This document shows, in pieces, positions 41,451 to 53,298 of a stretch of 64,000 bases of DNA. The position numbers were made by a program, and so were the translations under genes. This stretch comes from Agarophyton chilense. Its lineage: Eukaryota > Rhodophyta > Florideophyceae > Gracilariales > Gracilariaceae. Every line of letters begins with the position of its first letter. Within the stretch, counting starts at the first letter, position 1. A model generated the notes under the pieces. That model had not been told where the DNA came from, ran no database searches, and saw only the letters and a program-made list of their open reading frames with translations. Location of the stretch: assembly GCA_030374765.1 (NCBI GenBank), contig JARGXX010000068.1:2232001-2296000 (forward strand). The letters run 5' to 3'.

Positions 41451-42819
41451 CTATTCTTCGTGATATCCCCACGCCGCCATGTGTTCTCCAGGAGAGCGAT
41501 GTATTGTCATTTCTTCCCCATTAGAGGGCGTTGGCAAAATATCGTTTTCATCGGGTTCTTCTGTCCCGCCCATTGTCAACATTTCAAATGGCTCTGGACT
41601 TCCTTCTTCAGGAGTTAAGTTTTCTTCAGATTCTTGTTCTGGTCGCGGCTTATTTGAGGTAACTGGAAGGCTTTCAGTTTTCTTTTCCTTCGCATTTGCA
41701 TTTCTTGTTTTTGACGCAATCCTGACAAGCTCTTGAACGATAGGGATACCTGTAGTTACTGGTACAATACCAGAATCACAAATACCCCATCCTGAACTCA
41801 TCAGAACTCCAACTATGGTTGGCCTCCCAGTTATACGTGTTGCGATCATGTCGATGATTGGACCACCGGAAGATCCAGACCACGATGCCAAATCAATCGA
41901 GAAAAACATTCCGCTTCCAAGTGATTCAAAACGGATTGGGGTCGTATTTTTGTCGATGACTAAGCTACGCCCGTCATTGAAATCGCTCGGATATTGAGGC
42001 AACATGTAGTCTTTCGCAATATCGTAAACAACAGACGGCGCCATTGCCCCAATAGACATTGGATTCCCAACGAATTGCCCTTCAATATCAAATACAACTA
42101 AATCATTGCCCATGACACTGGTAACTTCCTCGTTTTCAGCGTCGATGTAAGACTGAGGAATGCATCCCCGAACCAGTTTATACACATTAAACGTTTTGTC
42201 CACGGCATTCACCTTGCCAGTAATCGCGTATAGAAATGTGTTGTGAGGATTATCGTCTCCGTACATCCAATACGGTTCTCCGCCTTTGTCTTGTCTTTGA
42301 TGGTACACGCTGTAGTCAGAATAATTGGAAGTGTGAAGAACATGCTGTGTCAGATGTGCATCCTTGAAAGACAAACCCAAGAAACGAGAATTTGATGGTT
42401 GACAAAAAAAGCTTTTCAACTACTTACCAATGAGCACTTGACAATATCTGCGTTGAGGAAATGAATATTCCAGTACATGCAGGTAGCGCACGCTGTGCAG
42501 CTTGTGTTGAATTCCGAAGAGGAACTTCCGTTTCGACAATGGTTACGATAGCATCTAGTTGAATCCCTTCGTACTCTGTTGTATTATCGGGAACCCCTAG
42601 AACCTCGACAGAAGACCGGCATTGTACAATAGATCGTTGAAGAAGGGCTGAGAAGGGGTTTGGTCCTCGCCTTCGACGAAAAGTACTTCTACGCAAATTC
42701 AAGGAAACGACCAAAGGATCAGCATCATCAAAATCGGTTAAAGTTTGAAGTCGGCAAGCGATTTGAGCCCTACAAGAAACCATAAACACTCCGACCATAA
42801 ATAGAATAAGAACTTTCAT
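41451..42819 (-). CDS. Secreted trypsin-like serine protease, two exons
   Basis: Exon 1 is 42819-42428 and exon 2 is 42309-41451, giving 416 aa. The intron (42427-42310, 118 nt) begins GTAAGT and ends CTACAG. Splicing turns the apparent AHW-stop into SSAHC, the His box of the catalytic triad, which supports these borders. Signal peptide 1-18 (VLILFMVGVFMVSC). Triad: H130 in SAHC, D200 in GNDLVVFD, S278 in SGSSGGPI (the usual GDSGGP, with Ser for Asp). The N-terminal 110 residues include a basic RRRRG site that may be a propeptide cleavage point. A Glu/Pro-rich tail of about 80 residues follows the protease domain. The endogenous substrate is unknown. Confidence 0.85.
42310..42427 (-). other. 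Intron of the serine protease gene
   Basis: 118 nt, GTAAGT donor and TGACTACAG acceptor on the minus strand, phase 2. An alternative acceptor (TTTCAAG at about 42372) would bring an immediate stop in the required phase, so it is disfavoured. Confidence 0.8.
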
Positions 42820-43103
42820 GCTTCAGAACGAGAGAGCACCTGTAACTGGATTTGAGAAATTCCTTTTCCGAAGATGAAAGATAAATAACGGCTGAAGAGT
42901 TCGAGAATATAATTTGAAGTCGGAGGATTCCGAAGCCGACGATTGTAGCTATTCGAAAGACTATCGATTGTGCAGTTCTTCTTCAGATGCGTTGCAGCAA
43001 AGTGAGACAGTGGATTGTGTCAGAACGATCTCATCCCCATCGTCCCGGAAGTGGGTACGGTACTGTCCCAACTAAGTGTGACAAGAAAGAACATCTCTTG
43101 TCA

Positions 43104-43192
43104 AAGTTGACAGTAAGCTTCATAGGCAAGACCTTCAGTGCCAGTAGGTTGGTTAGAGGACCGTTGCCCCAAGAATATATGTCGGTAGACTA
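43104..43192 (+). pseudogene. Fragment of a serine protease paralogue
   Basis: Plus-strand codons read GKTFSASRLVRGPLPQEYMSVD, close to the neighbouring protease's VDKTFNVYKLVRGCIPQSYIDAE. No further homologous sequence is evident on either side and a stop follows. It lies in the opposite orientation to the intact gene, so it is a relic of an inverted duplication. Confidence 0.6.
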
Positions 43193-43700
43193 GTGGGGAA
43201 AAGAAGCTTTTCTTTTTTATTGATAAAGCGGGCCGGGAGGAAAACTGGTAAAATGTTAGGCCCTTTTCATAGACCTCAGGACGATACATTGCAACACTGT
43301 GCATTGGTTCCATCCTTTGTAGCTAGTGGGGGTATCTGACGCGCCGCACGAGCAGAGCTCTGTCCTGTTATGACATCAAACCCTCAACAGAAGACCCTCG
43401 CGATTGTGGAGAGCAATTGCGGGCTCATTGTTTTGTGAAGAGTAACAAACACGCTTTCTAGTAATCAATCACGGTGCACGAGGGGTTCTAAATGTTCCGC
43501 TTGACTCGAGCCTTTCGTCTTGAAAACATTAGAAGCGTGTAAAAACCTCGAGATAATGTGAACAGCTCTAGTCGTCAAGAAGCGGTCGGTTCTCTCTCTC
43601 TTTTAGGGGCATGCTACATTCTATTAATACGTAGCAAAGAACGTTACTTTTGGAAGAAACGTTCTCTCACTAAAAAGGCTAACACTCTATCAGGCCACTA
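43193..43700. other. Intergenic, no gene seen
   Basis: Only short ORFs between the protease fragment and the foldback element. Confidence 0.45.
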
Positions 43701-44239
43701 GATGATAATTTCTTCAAGACCAAGACCTTGGCGCTCGTGAAGAGAAGGAAAACACAACCTTCTCGACAGTGCCCGCTTTGGGTAGAAACGCGAAAGCCGT
43801 CCTGGTGCCCATTCAGATCGGGAAGTTGCAAGGAGACCAAGATGAGTACTAGTGAGGGTGAGGGATTTTGAGAATTCTCAGCATGTCTCGACTCGCATGT
43901 TGTATGTTGCGCCCCAGTACATTGACCTTTTCGGTGAAGGGGTATGGATCTTGGCTTGGAATCTGTTGTGGAATGCTGTGATGGTATCATAAGCATAGCC
44001 TCCGTGGCCGAGGCGAAAAGCCACCTCGGGTTCGCCACGTGGATTTTACAGAGCCCTTTGAGCTAGCCTCACCATTTAGCAATCTAACTGGCTCGATAGA
44101 TATTATTAGAACGAGAAGCTAGTCGATACAGCGAGGAAGGCAGTATGTGTTAAGGTGCCCAAAGCGGGCACTGTCGAGAAGGTTGTGTTTTCCTCCTCTT
44201 CACGAGCGTCAAGGTCTTGGTCTTGAAGAAATTATCATC
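43701..44239. mobile_element. Non-autonomous foldback/MITE-like element with 82-bp terminal inverted repeats
   Basis: 43701-43782 and 44158-44239 are inverted copies matching at about 80 of 82 positions, starting GATGATAATTTC. The 375-bp interior holds no transposase. A minus-strand ORF overlaps the left half only because of its composition. Flanking bases (CACTA left, GGTTT right) show no clear target-site duplication. The family of the mobilising transposase is unknown. Confidence 0.82.
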
Positions 44240-46092
44240 GGTTTGGGTTGGAACTTCATCGCGTCTAGCTAGCTTGCTATAGATGATTATGATCAACCCA
44301 ACAACCCATGCTCGGAATCGTTCTCAGTGTTGGGCAGATATATGTTTATATAGAATGAAAAGCCAAAGGTTTCAATCCAGGATTGTTCCACATTGGATAG
44401 TAGACCTTTTGGAGACAAAAAATTGTACCATGAAAGTGTGTTTACGGCCACGGCAGACACTACCAGATGGTCTTCAAGCTTCAAATAATAAAAAACAATG
44501 TCGCCTATTTTTCTTCTTTGCTGGTTTGCATTCAGAATGAATTGTTTTCTAAACTGAAGCCAAGCTGAGTATCAGTGATTGCAATTATTTGTGGATATCA
44601 CGAGCAATCTACTATTTAAATTTTATCATCAATGAGAAGCCAACGGTTGCGGAAAATCTTCGTCTTTACCTATAGAGAAAACTTTCTGAAAAAGTTTTTC
44701 TTCTTCTTCTTCTTCTTTATTGTGGGTTCTTCTTCTACTCGTAACTGTAACATGTGATTCCATGAAGAGGAAGCACATAGTAAGGATAAACTATTCTGCA
44801 GGCTGAATCCATCATACGTATGTGTGACCCAGTTTACTCCTACACACGGCCACGCTTTGCCTCCCGTATCACCGTTTTACAGTGAACAAAATTTGCTACC
44901 ATAGCTGCGAGACAAACAATTTGACTGGGATGCGATCCATCTGTCGTGGATATACTAGAAGTATTTAACCACACTATCTTTACGGGATGGAAAGACTTGG
45001 GCGGTTTGCAATCGGTTTAAAACTCGAAAATCAAGTCGCTGTTTAATTGAAGTAAATCTTTTTTGACCCTTTACCTAAGAAATTCTTCTCCTTTCAACCA
45101 AACTAGAATTTAAACCTTCTTTTTATGGATGAACGGAGAATTATCTGTAATAGTCTTGGCGCCTAAACGGCTATTTACTCTGCAGCATCAATCCCACGGA
45201 GTTCTTTTTTTTTAGCCCGAAAACAGGGAAACTGTCACATAGAGTTCAGAAGCATTCAAGACATTGAGAGATCGAATAAAGAGAAGCACGAATCACAAAA
45301 GTGGTTTCAATTCAGTTTGCTAAAATAATAAGTGCCCTCTCGTTCTCCTATGGACAGTGTATGGCGAAGACAACAATTGTTCTTTAGTCGCTGCCAGTTT
45401 CCAGTTGCCCAAAAGAAGATTCTAAATGCTTTTAAGATGACATGTCAAAATAAATGATTCCGTTTTTCTTCCTTTGTTGGAAGTCTGTCTCATTGAGAGG
45501 TCTTGGTGAATGGATAGAACAGCAAAATAGACTAAACATCATATATATGTTCATAATATGGAAAAGCCTTGTATTCAAATTCTTGGGTGAAGAATTACCC
45601 TGAATCGTCTTTCTGATCTGTCCTCGTACCTGTCTGATAAAAGGTATCTCTAGACCTTTCTGCGAGTAGAGACTTTGTTTCCCAAGAATTTGCGCATTGC
45701 TTCTTGTGTATCTAGAGTTCTCGCGAAAAATGTTCGAAACTCATCGAAGAATAATCCATGACACTGCGAAGGTGGCACAGAAATCAGCTACTTTACACAT
45801 ATGAAGACATCGAAAAAGAAAGACATGGGATGGGCTCGAGCCAATTTGCATTTCAACAATTATAACCATCTAGCCCAATATAACTTGCTTCTAGAAGCAT
45901 CTATTGGCCAAACCTCTTTCGCGTTCTCATATGGAAGAAACCTTGAGATCCAAATTCGAAAAGGGAATGAGAGTGTCTGCATTATTCGACGAGAGTCACT
46001 TCGAGATCTCTACAAGCCCAGGTTCAAGATTCTCGTCCTCTGATATCCTGTTCTCGCTGCTTGGGTTCAAAATCCACTTTTCTTAAGACCCT
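44240..46092. other. Intergenic, AT-rich, with a TTC microsatellite
   Basis: 1.85 kb without a supported gene. A (TTC)n tract lies at about 44697-44718. The right end is the 3' flank of the zinc-finger gene. Confidence 0.5.
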
Positions 46093-46821
46093 TCACATCT
46101 TAGAGTGATAATGCCTTTCATGAGCAACAAGATTTGCGCTACGCTTGAAGACTTTTCCGCATATGCGACACGCGTCACGCTCATGAACTGTTTTGATGTG
46201 TGCTGCCAATTCACGCTCAAACTTGCTCCTGAACTTGCACCGATCACAGAAAAACTCTACGCACCGACGTCCGTGAACAGCCTTTTGTTTTGGAATTTAA
46301 GTATGGAGGAAGAATTCTGGGGTCAGCAAACTTTGCAAGAATATGGAGACAAGACTTAAGGGCCAACAAACCTCAACATGACGCTTTCTGTCAAAAGCGC
46401 TGGCAAACCCCTTTTCACAATGAGCACAAGAAAATGGCTTACGCTTTTCATGAACTCGAGTGTAGTGGCGCACTAACTGCGATCTCTGACGAAAAGCTTT
46501 GGTGCATTTATCACAGTGATGAGAAGCAGATACCGTAGTAGAGTCAGTCGCGATGGCCTCGATTGAATCTCTGCTCTTTCTGGCAAGGGGCAAACTTTCC
46601 GCTTCTGAAGGCCCACGACGATTGGTTTGAGTTATACGAGATGATGATACTCTCGAGAAACTCGAATTTGGTTGCGCTGATGTCTGAGGATGCTGATGAA
46701 GAAGGTTTGGAAGTCGAAGCGGGGGAAGGGTATTCTGGCGACCGATTACTCTTGCAGTTAATCGAGTCTTTCGGTTAACAAAAGACGAAAACATCTTAGT
46801 CAAAATCTCTTTGTCGTCCAT
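46093..46821 (-). CDS. C2H2 zinc-finger protein, two exons, four fingers
   Basis: Exon 1 is 46821-46372 and exon 2 is 46281-46093, giving 212 aa; intron 46371-46282, 90 nt, GTTTGT donor and AAAAG acceptor, phase 0. Joining the exons completes the second finger's HxxxxH pair (HVEAVH), which a readthrough would destroy. Fingers: C103-C106-H119-H124, C132-C135-H148-H153, C162-C165-H178-H183 and C188-C191-H204-H209. An EKRKPF linker joins fingers 1 and 2. Residues 1-100 are Ser/Gln/Arg-rich and disordered. It is likely a nuclear nucleic-acid-binding protein; targets unknown. Confidence 0.82.
46282..46371 (-). other. Intron of the C2H2 gene
   Basis: 90 nt with GTTTGT donor (the GTNNGT pattern) and ACAAAAG acceptor on the minus strand. 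It is supported by restoration of a canonical zinc finger across the junction. Confidence 0.75.
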
Positions 46822-49355
46822 GATAACGGTATTAGTAGAATGCTACGGGAAGCCGAACTTATGGCGCTCTGACGGAAATTGAAACTGTCTGGAATTGGAA
46901 TTTGCCTGTGCAGCTCCGATGATGCCATCTTTTGTACTAGAAGGGAGAGGCGGCACGTTCTGATATCGGGTCAAAATCGGTGCGCAGGGTTCGAAGTAGT
47001 AGATTCCCGATTGCCAAATCGGTTGTTGGCATCTTCCTTGGACACTTTGAAACGGCTTTGGAGAGGAGAAAGAGAATACTTTGAGTTCTATCAAGACACG
47101 AAAAGAATATTTGTAACCAACGATATGGGCTTTCGCATGTTGTATGGGTAGCATACAAGAATTGGTAGGCATTGCACTTTTATTGATATTGTTCAAGGAC
47201 GCAGCGTGGCCGGACAGAATTCTTGACGACGATGATGACGGCGAGCAGCAAAGGCTTTCGTTCAACAAGAGCAGGGTAGGAACGAAACACAATTGAACAA
47301 CGCGCGTTGTACAGATTCTGTAAACGTACAGTTAATGACGAGGAACGGGCTGGTACAGAAATCGCTAGCATAAACATATTAAAAAGCGTACTAAGATTGA
47401 AGCAGTCTAGAAGTTGAGACCGTTTTTAGAGGGCATCTGTAAATCGATGTCTGTTCCCATTCTGCGGAAACGAAACTGAACGAGTACAACCCCTCTTGCT
47501 CGTCGTAAGTAAAGAAAAGGGTGAAGCCAAAGAAATCTTCAGGCACAACGCACGAATTTCAACGTGAATACTTTTCTAACATGTGGGTATGGACGATATA
47601 GACACAAGTAGCTCGAGATGGAATCAGACGAGAAAATGCGTCGGAAGGAGCTGTAGATATTAGAGATGTCGGGGAAGGACGAGATGCGATTATGGATCAG
47701 TAATAAATATCAGGCTGTTGCTGCTAACGCTCCCACTCCAGTCCTAGCGGTAATTGAATCCACATCAACAACTCGCTTGGAGAAACCTATTCAATGAAAT
47801 CGTAGCCCCTGAATGCAGGGCCACATCGGCATCACAAATCGCGAAAATTGTGGTCCGGCTCGGCAATGGCACAGTAGTGTTGAAACAGCTTTGTTCTAAC
47901 TGAACGGTCCAATAGCGATAGGAACGCGTGTCAACGATACCGTGCACGATGTATCGTGGTGGCCCAGCTTCTCTTCGTCCCCTCATGCTGCAGATGATGA
48001 TAGACCCGATCTGGATGAGTGCATCGAAGGAATATGGCATCAACTTGATTTGCCATCAAACTATACCTCTCGCGCTGTATCCCTTCCGAAGAATAGATAC
48101 CAGGCTCGTGTATTTGTTTAACTAAATCGCGATGTCGCTAAATGAAAGAGGCAAGGATTAAGCTGTTTCAAGCTCGTCAGTCACGACGGTACATGTAGTC
48201 AGAATCCAAGCCAGTCGAAGCCACAAATTCGAGGCAAAAACGAGGCAATTTTTCACACATACTCGCACAAAAAATCTCCCCTCTTGGCAAAAGTGGTCCC
48301 GATTGAACAGCACTTGCTCTCATGAGTACGTTCCGCACAAACACGAATCAACTCGCACATCTCCATCGCCTTCATGAGAAACGACTGGCGGTGATTGTCT
48401 TCATGTCTCCTTCAATCGCTGAACAAGATTTCGGCTGCAGCAAAGGACGCCTGTGCGGCAAGAAATGCGCGCGCAACTTGATTAAAGTACTTGAGTCTTA
48501 CCAAATCCACACCCTGATTAGTAGATTCTGGTGCTCCAGACATACGTGTATACGTATGAATGCTTCTGTCTATTTTGTTTTAATGAGGATCGCATTTCAT
48601 GATGAAAATTAGATATGAAAAAAGTCGTCAAAGAGGTTCAAGATATTGTCACATTATCGTCCAGGTCCAAGACCTTTCGACAAACCGCATCATGTAGCGA
48701 TTCTGAGAAGGATTCCTTTATCCTTTGACTCCTCCAAAAAGTCCAACTCGCACTCGTCTACATCCAAAAGCCCTGCCAAATGAAACAAAAAAAAATATCT
48801 TGTGCAAGGCTTCTCAGCGGCATTTGCTTAGAGCAAGTGTACTGGCACTAGCTTTCACAGGTCGCCAAGCGGTTTGTGAGTTAAGTCAGGCCCATTTTTC
48901 GCTATAGTTAGTTAGTCGGAGCTTTAGGCCTGATAGATATCCCCGTTGGCACTCGCAGTGAAAGTCTGTCTTAACTGGAACCAGCACCTATTTTGTCCGT
49001 ACCGCGTGAAACATCCCAGCTCCAATGCTCTTTTCCAGCTTCAAAGAAAACGACGCCCTAGATGGCCACAGATGGCAGACCAACAGAAATTATCGTTGCG
49101 ATAATGGCTATATAGTGAGATTTTGTACCAATTCTTGGGAGACGGGTCGCACATGCTTCCATAGCGAGCATCTTGTAGCACCTTGAATGCTGTTCGAAGA
49201 CACAGCAATGTCGAGCAGTAGTACATTTACCAAAACAGCTTTTTAAAGTTTCATCCGTCTTGAACTGAATTAAAAAAACGCCTCTCTTGCTCCGCAAGTG
49301 AAGAGGTAGTGTGGTGCTATACGTAAGTCCAGATCGTACGCTATCTAAGTTTACC
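46822..49355. other. Intergenic, no supported gene
   Basis: ORFs at 46843-47292 (minus, 149 codons) and 48322-48612 (plus, 96 codons) are open but resemble nothing known. The first could be 5' untranslated sequence of the zinc-finger gene. A minus ORF at 49058-49558 overlaps the GH16 end in another frame and contains hydrophobic runs; I regard it as a shadow or 3' flank. Confidence 0.4.
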
Positions 49356-50234
49356 TCAACGTTTTGATTCAGGAACCATGCGGTAACTGCGGCAATAAAA
49401 AATTTCAAACCGACCAGCTTGTCCTTTCTTGGGAAGGTCATTGCCATTACCGTACTCACCAGGAAGACCAAACCAGTCACAAAAAACCTCTGAATCCATT
49501 TGCAGGTGCAATTTCTTGTGCCAATCTGTATTCGGTTTTTCGCGGACCTGCACGTCATTCAAATACCAAACGATGCGATCTTTGGTCCATAAGAGACCAA
49601 CTTTAATCCTTTCATCACTCAAGTCTCGCTCGACATCGACTTCCAATGGGGATGCGATATCATCCTCTGGATTAGGACCCGTGAATACATGTGTGTTCAT
49701 CATGAACAAGTTCTTAAATTCTCTTCCACTCGTCGGGCGTTTTAGACTGGTGGAGTACTCGAAAACGTCTATCTCGAAGTCCCGCTTTCTTCCGAACCAA
49801 AACGCTGAACTAATCGCCGATTTCATGAGTTTGCAGTAGATTTCAAAGTATCCGTACCTTCTTTTGGCTCGAGTCCTAATGAAACCTGTAGAATACTTTC
49901 GATACCCTAGCAGACGCCTGTCCCGATTCATTATGCGCAGCACTTCGTCGGTCGGTTTCTCTTCCCTACTCACCAAGAAAAGAGAACCCCGCTCTATGTA
50001 TACGTTTCGATGGCTGAACCAGCCAAGGCCACGTCCAGCCCAATTTGGATGGTAGCGAAGCCATCTGCCACGACGACCCCAGGCACCACGAACCTTGTCG
50101 AATTCATCTGACATCTCCCAATCTTTCTCCCATCGCATCCCCCTACTTGGTTCCACATATGAAGGTGGAGCTACAAATGGTCCCTTCTTGTCCGGATCAT
50201 AGTCCAACTTTGGAATGTTCATGCGGATCACCAT
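49356..50234 (-). CDS. GH16 glycoside hydrolase or transglycosylase (carrageenase/agarase-like)
   Basis: 292 aa from ATG at 50234. The GH16 core is clear: WEMSDEFDKV at 39-48 near the start, RYGYFEIYCKL at 127-136, SAFWFGRKRDFEIDVFEY with the catalytic ExDxxE (nucleophile E154, D156, acid/base E159), and NTHVF plus VGLLWTKDRIVWYLNDVQV in the later sandwich strands. GH16 enzymes cut or rearrange beta-linked galactans and glucans. In red algae, GH16 genes relate to matrix galactan (agar, carrageenan) remodelling. No signal peptide in this frame. An upstream minus ORF (50412-50197) with a hydrophobic start could be a leader exon, but I cannot fix splice sites. Confidence 0.8.
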   Translation of the reverse strand: MVIRMNIPKLDYDPDKKGPFVAPPSYVEPSRGMRWEKDWEMSDEFDKVRGAWGRRGRWLRYHPNWAGRGLGWFSHRNVYIERGSLFLVSREEKPTDEVLRIMNRDRRLLGYRKYSTGFIRTRAKRRYGYFEIYCKLMKSAISSAFWFGRKRDFEIDVFEYSTSLKRPTSGREFKNLFMMNTHVFTGPNPEDDIASPLEVDVERDLSDERIKVGLLWTKDRIVWYLNDVQVREKPNTDWHKKLHLQMDSEVFCDWFGLPGEYGNGNDLPKKGQAGRFEIFYCRSYRMVPESKR

Positions 50235-51730
50235 GCTTAGAAAATGGTGCGCGCAAAAGTATGTGGATTAAGATAAAAGGTTGAGGTTGCTGAAACACAG
50301 TGATACTGCTCGGCCTGTTTGGAACTGCATTTAAAGCAAAAAGAGAAACAAGTCGAGCTGTAACACAAATCGTCGCCGCGAGGTCTTCATGAAGCGGTGT
50401 CATGCGGGACACGCCTAGTGATATGTACGTCGGCAGGTTCGTTCGTATTCAATTCGGACAAGCACATGGGCCATACCTCCTTACCAACGCAACGGGGTCC
50501 GCGAATCATTGGCGTTTGCACCAGATGGCCAAACCATCGTGTGGGATTTTGAAGCCTCCCCGCGTGCTCGACAAAAACTGAAGCGTAGAATCAGTGGACC
50601 TGAACGGTATCAAGTTTTTCCACATATGTAGACAAAGCCCCGTATTTTTGCTCTGGGAACTGAGTACCTATGTTTCCAATAGTTATCATGGTTCTGATTC
50701 ATGTGGCAAGGCATCTCATTTGCGAAGGGCAGCTCGTTCGATTTCTGTCGTTTCAATCTGCAGGCCAGATGGTTCGACATGGTTGAAATCACACCATGAG
50801 AACACCCACAACGCCAAAAAGACACGTGTCATTTGTTGTCCAAAAGACGTTTTGAAAGGTGGGTGGACAGCAATTTTTGGTATTTGGTGCTAGTCTGAAC
50901 AGAATCAGAACACTTTTTGGCGGCAAATCGAAACAACCCGCAAGGATTTTGATTACTTTTGACTTATTGTGTAGTCAAAGTAAGCCTTACAATCAGGCCT
51001 CTTTCGATTCGGAACATTTTCACATGTTCCGAAAATGTGCCATATCCAATTTCCAATCCTGTCCGAATTGCCGCGAAAAACTGTACATCAAAACAAAGCC
51101 AAAGAAACAAACACACAGAGATTTTGGAGGCAGAATACCATCCAGTTACACTTAAGCCAGCACGTGCATGTTTTTCTAAAGAAATTCAGACACCACAGTA
51201 AAAATCACTCAGCATTTTTACACACCATCAGATTCACGAAACTTCTTAAAATGCATTAACGGGTTTTAAAGCCACAAAGATGACAAGCAGTATTGTCTTA
51301 ATCCAAAGCCTGCGTAGGGATTATTATTTCCGGAGACTTGACGAAAAAATGATGCCTTTGCGATTTGTCGATTAAAGCTTTGCTCCACCTCCTCGTGGTG
51401 TCGACTGGACAGCGTAAGCTGGCTAACGGAGTAAGTCAGGGAGGGATTCCTGTTGAAGAGGGAAGTGATCAGGCATCCGTAGGCCAGTGATCCCTATTAT
51501 GTTGATGTGTTTTTCAGAATTCTTTAGACTTGTTTCAATTTTCTGAGAAAATTAAATTATCGGTATTTTAAGGCCAGGCGTTGCGGTATGCTGGTGGAAT
51601 TTAATTTTTTAAGGCTAGGTTCGACGAAATGCAGAGCTTAAATGAGTTTCTGTATGGGTTGTTATCCATTGGGCTTCGGCGTCGCTTGTGTTAGAGCCCG
51701 GAAACGGAATTATGTAAGGTCTTTCCTTAA
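50235..51730. other. Intergenic, no supported gene
   Basis: It may contain a 5' leader exon of the GH16 gene close to 50235-50412. The right end (51590-51730) is probably the 5' flank or first codons of the DIRS-like element's gag. No terminal repeat was recognised. Confidence 0.4.
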
Positions 51731-52831
51731 TTGGGTGACCAGGGGTTTTTCCCATGTGCTCAAGTTTATCGTCAGTGCAATCCGGGAGGTCGTAAAACGA
51801 TCGTATATGAGATTCCGGGGATCCCTGAAGAGGAAAAGACGGACGTCTTGTTCCATTGCATTGAAGATAGAACATACCCACTGAATGTCGGAGGGAGTGC
51901 GTCAAAAGCAGGATCTTCTAAGGGAGTAGCGATTACTCGAGTTGTAACCGTCTCGGATAAAAAACCTCGAGGGCGTTCTAAACGCGTGGCGGAGGGCAAA
52001 GAGGGTGAATCCTCGAGTGAATACGAGTCCGAGTCCGCTCCGGATTCTGAGGAAGAGAAAGAGGCTACTACGCGCCCCAGTGAAATGCAGAGAATTCTTT
52101 CTTTCATGAAGGGGTTGTAGAAGGCTCAGAGACGCATGACTAAAGACATTAAGGAATTGGAGGAGTCGCGGAAAAGTTCAAAGAAGAAATCAAAGGGAGA
52201 GGATGTTCTTGTCGGCATCAGACAGGCGATGGAAGGGGTTGTTGTCGATTCCGGCAATGACTCTGGCTCAGAGTCCGACGATGGAGATGAGGGAATTTCG
52301 AACCATGCGAAGAAGGCCTTGAATTCGGAGCCACAGAAGGCGAACAAGAAGTTCTGGGTTGCTTTCGCGAGCAAAACGTTTCCTGAACAATATGTTTCGG
52401 TTGACAGTCTTGAAGAGGAAGATATGCTCCGCAAAGCCCTGAAGAATTATCTGACGTTCTCTGCGTGGGTTGAAGCTCGTCATTTGACGGGCATTCGGAA
52501 GCGCCGGGAAGCTGCAACACTAGCTCGGGTTATTCACTGCCTCATCAGATCATTGGGCGTTGTGCGCGCTAAAAATGAGTTGGCGGTGGAGTTGGCAATT
52601 AGTAGGTTGGCTGCAGTGACAATGGTTGATAAGACTGGCAACTGGGAAGCGGCCAGAGAACTCAAAGAAGAGCACGACGATTTGATAAGCGAGTCAATGA
52701 AGCGAAAGCTTTACAAGTCGGCGAAACTTCGTAAGGAGTTTAGGAAAGATAAGTCTGCCTTGCGCAAGCAAGGAGACTGTCGTATAGTGGCAAAAGGTTT
52801 GACCTTTGAGGTTGTCGACATACTACACTGA
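51731..52831 (+). pseudogene. gag-like ORF of the DIRS-like element
   Basis: One frame from about 51731 to 52831 with a single TAG at 52118-52120. The first half has an acidic Ser/Glu-rich stretch (ESESAPDSEEEKE). The second is Lys/Glu-rich, then helical (FWVAFASKTFPEQYVSVDSL, then YLTFSAWVEARH). No zinc knuckle. Assigned as gag by position upstream of RT; the sequence itself matches no domain I know. Confidence 0.6.
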
Positions 52832-53298
52832 CCCTGTAGGTGATGGATGCGAGGGATCATCGGCCATGCAGCTCCGGGCGAGCTACCTTCTAGGTGTTGT
52901 CAGCCACGTGTAGTGTTGACATGTACCTTCTGGTTGAGTAATTGTTAGTAATTGTAATTGTAATTATGTTTATTTTAGTACAGTAATGGAGTTGCCACCT
53001 AGCACTCTAGCCAGTGCTGGCCAGGTCTCTGACACTAGGTCAGAGACCGTGCCTTGCTGGCACCTCCCAGATGATCTGGAGAGTGCAGTCCACTGCATAT
53101 AGGGAACTGCACCTCCCCCATCCTAATCTGATAAAGACAGGCACCACTTGGGTCACGACTATACCTTTTGTTTCATCGTTTCTCAACTACCACACAGGCT
53201 TTCCCGCGCATCGACGCCTACCATCGTTCACCTACACGGTATAGGCTAGTTGCCCCGCCGTTTGCCCCTGCGGGTTTTCACGGTGCCCTGTTACAATC
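52832..53298. repeat. Hairpin-rich insertion between gag and RT, LTR-like end
   Basis: Non-coding. It contains the near-palindrome GGTCTCTGAC-ACTAG-GTCAGAGACC (53024-53048, 10-bp stem) and GTGCAGT ... ACTGCAC (7-bp stem). The segment ends CTGTTACA at 53288-53295, like an LTR or terminal edge, immediately before the 113-bp repeat. It may be a solo LTR or a non-autonomous element, but no left border or duplication is evident. Confidence 0.45.

Noticed and set aside
42372..42419. Reading exon 2 of the protease as its own gene from a start near 42419
   Set aside because: The first ~37 codons are intron sequence. Splicing from GTAAGT at 42427 to CTACAG at 42310 restores the catalytic His box.
43990..44045. 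tRNA-like stretch with GTGGCCGAGG and GGGTTCGCC
   Set aside because: Too short for a cloverleaf and lies at the edge of the foldback element's interior; no stems close.
46843..47292. 149-codon minus ORF upstream of the zinc-finger gene as an extra exon
   Set aside because: It ends in a stop before the zinc-finger ATG, has no motif, and no convincing splice pair would join it in frame.
49058..49558. 166-codon minus ORF with hydrophobic runs
   Set aside because: It overlaps the GH16 coding end in another frame and continues into its 3' flank; no recognisable domain or good start.
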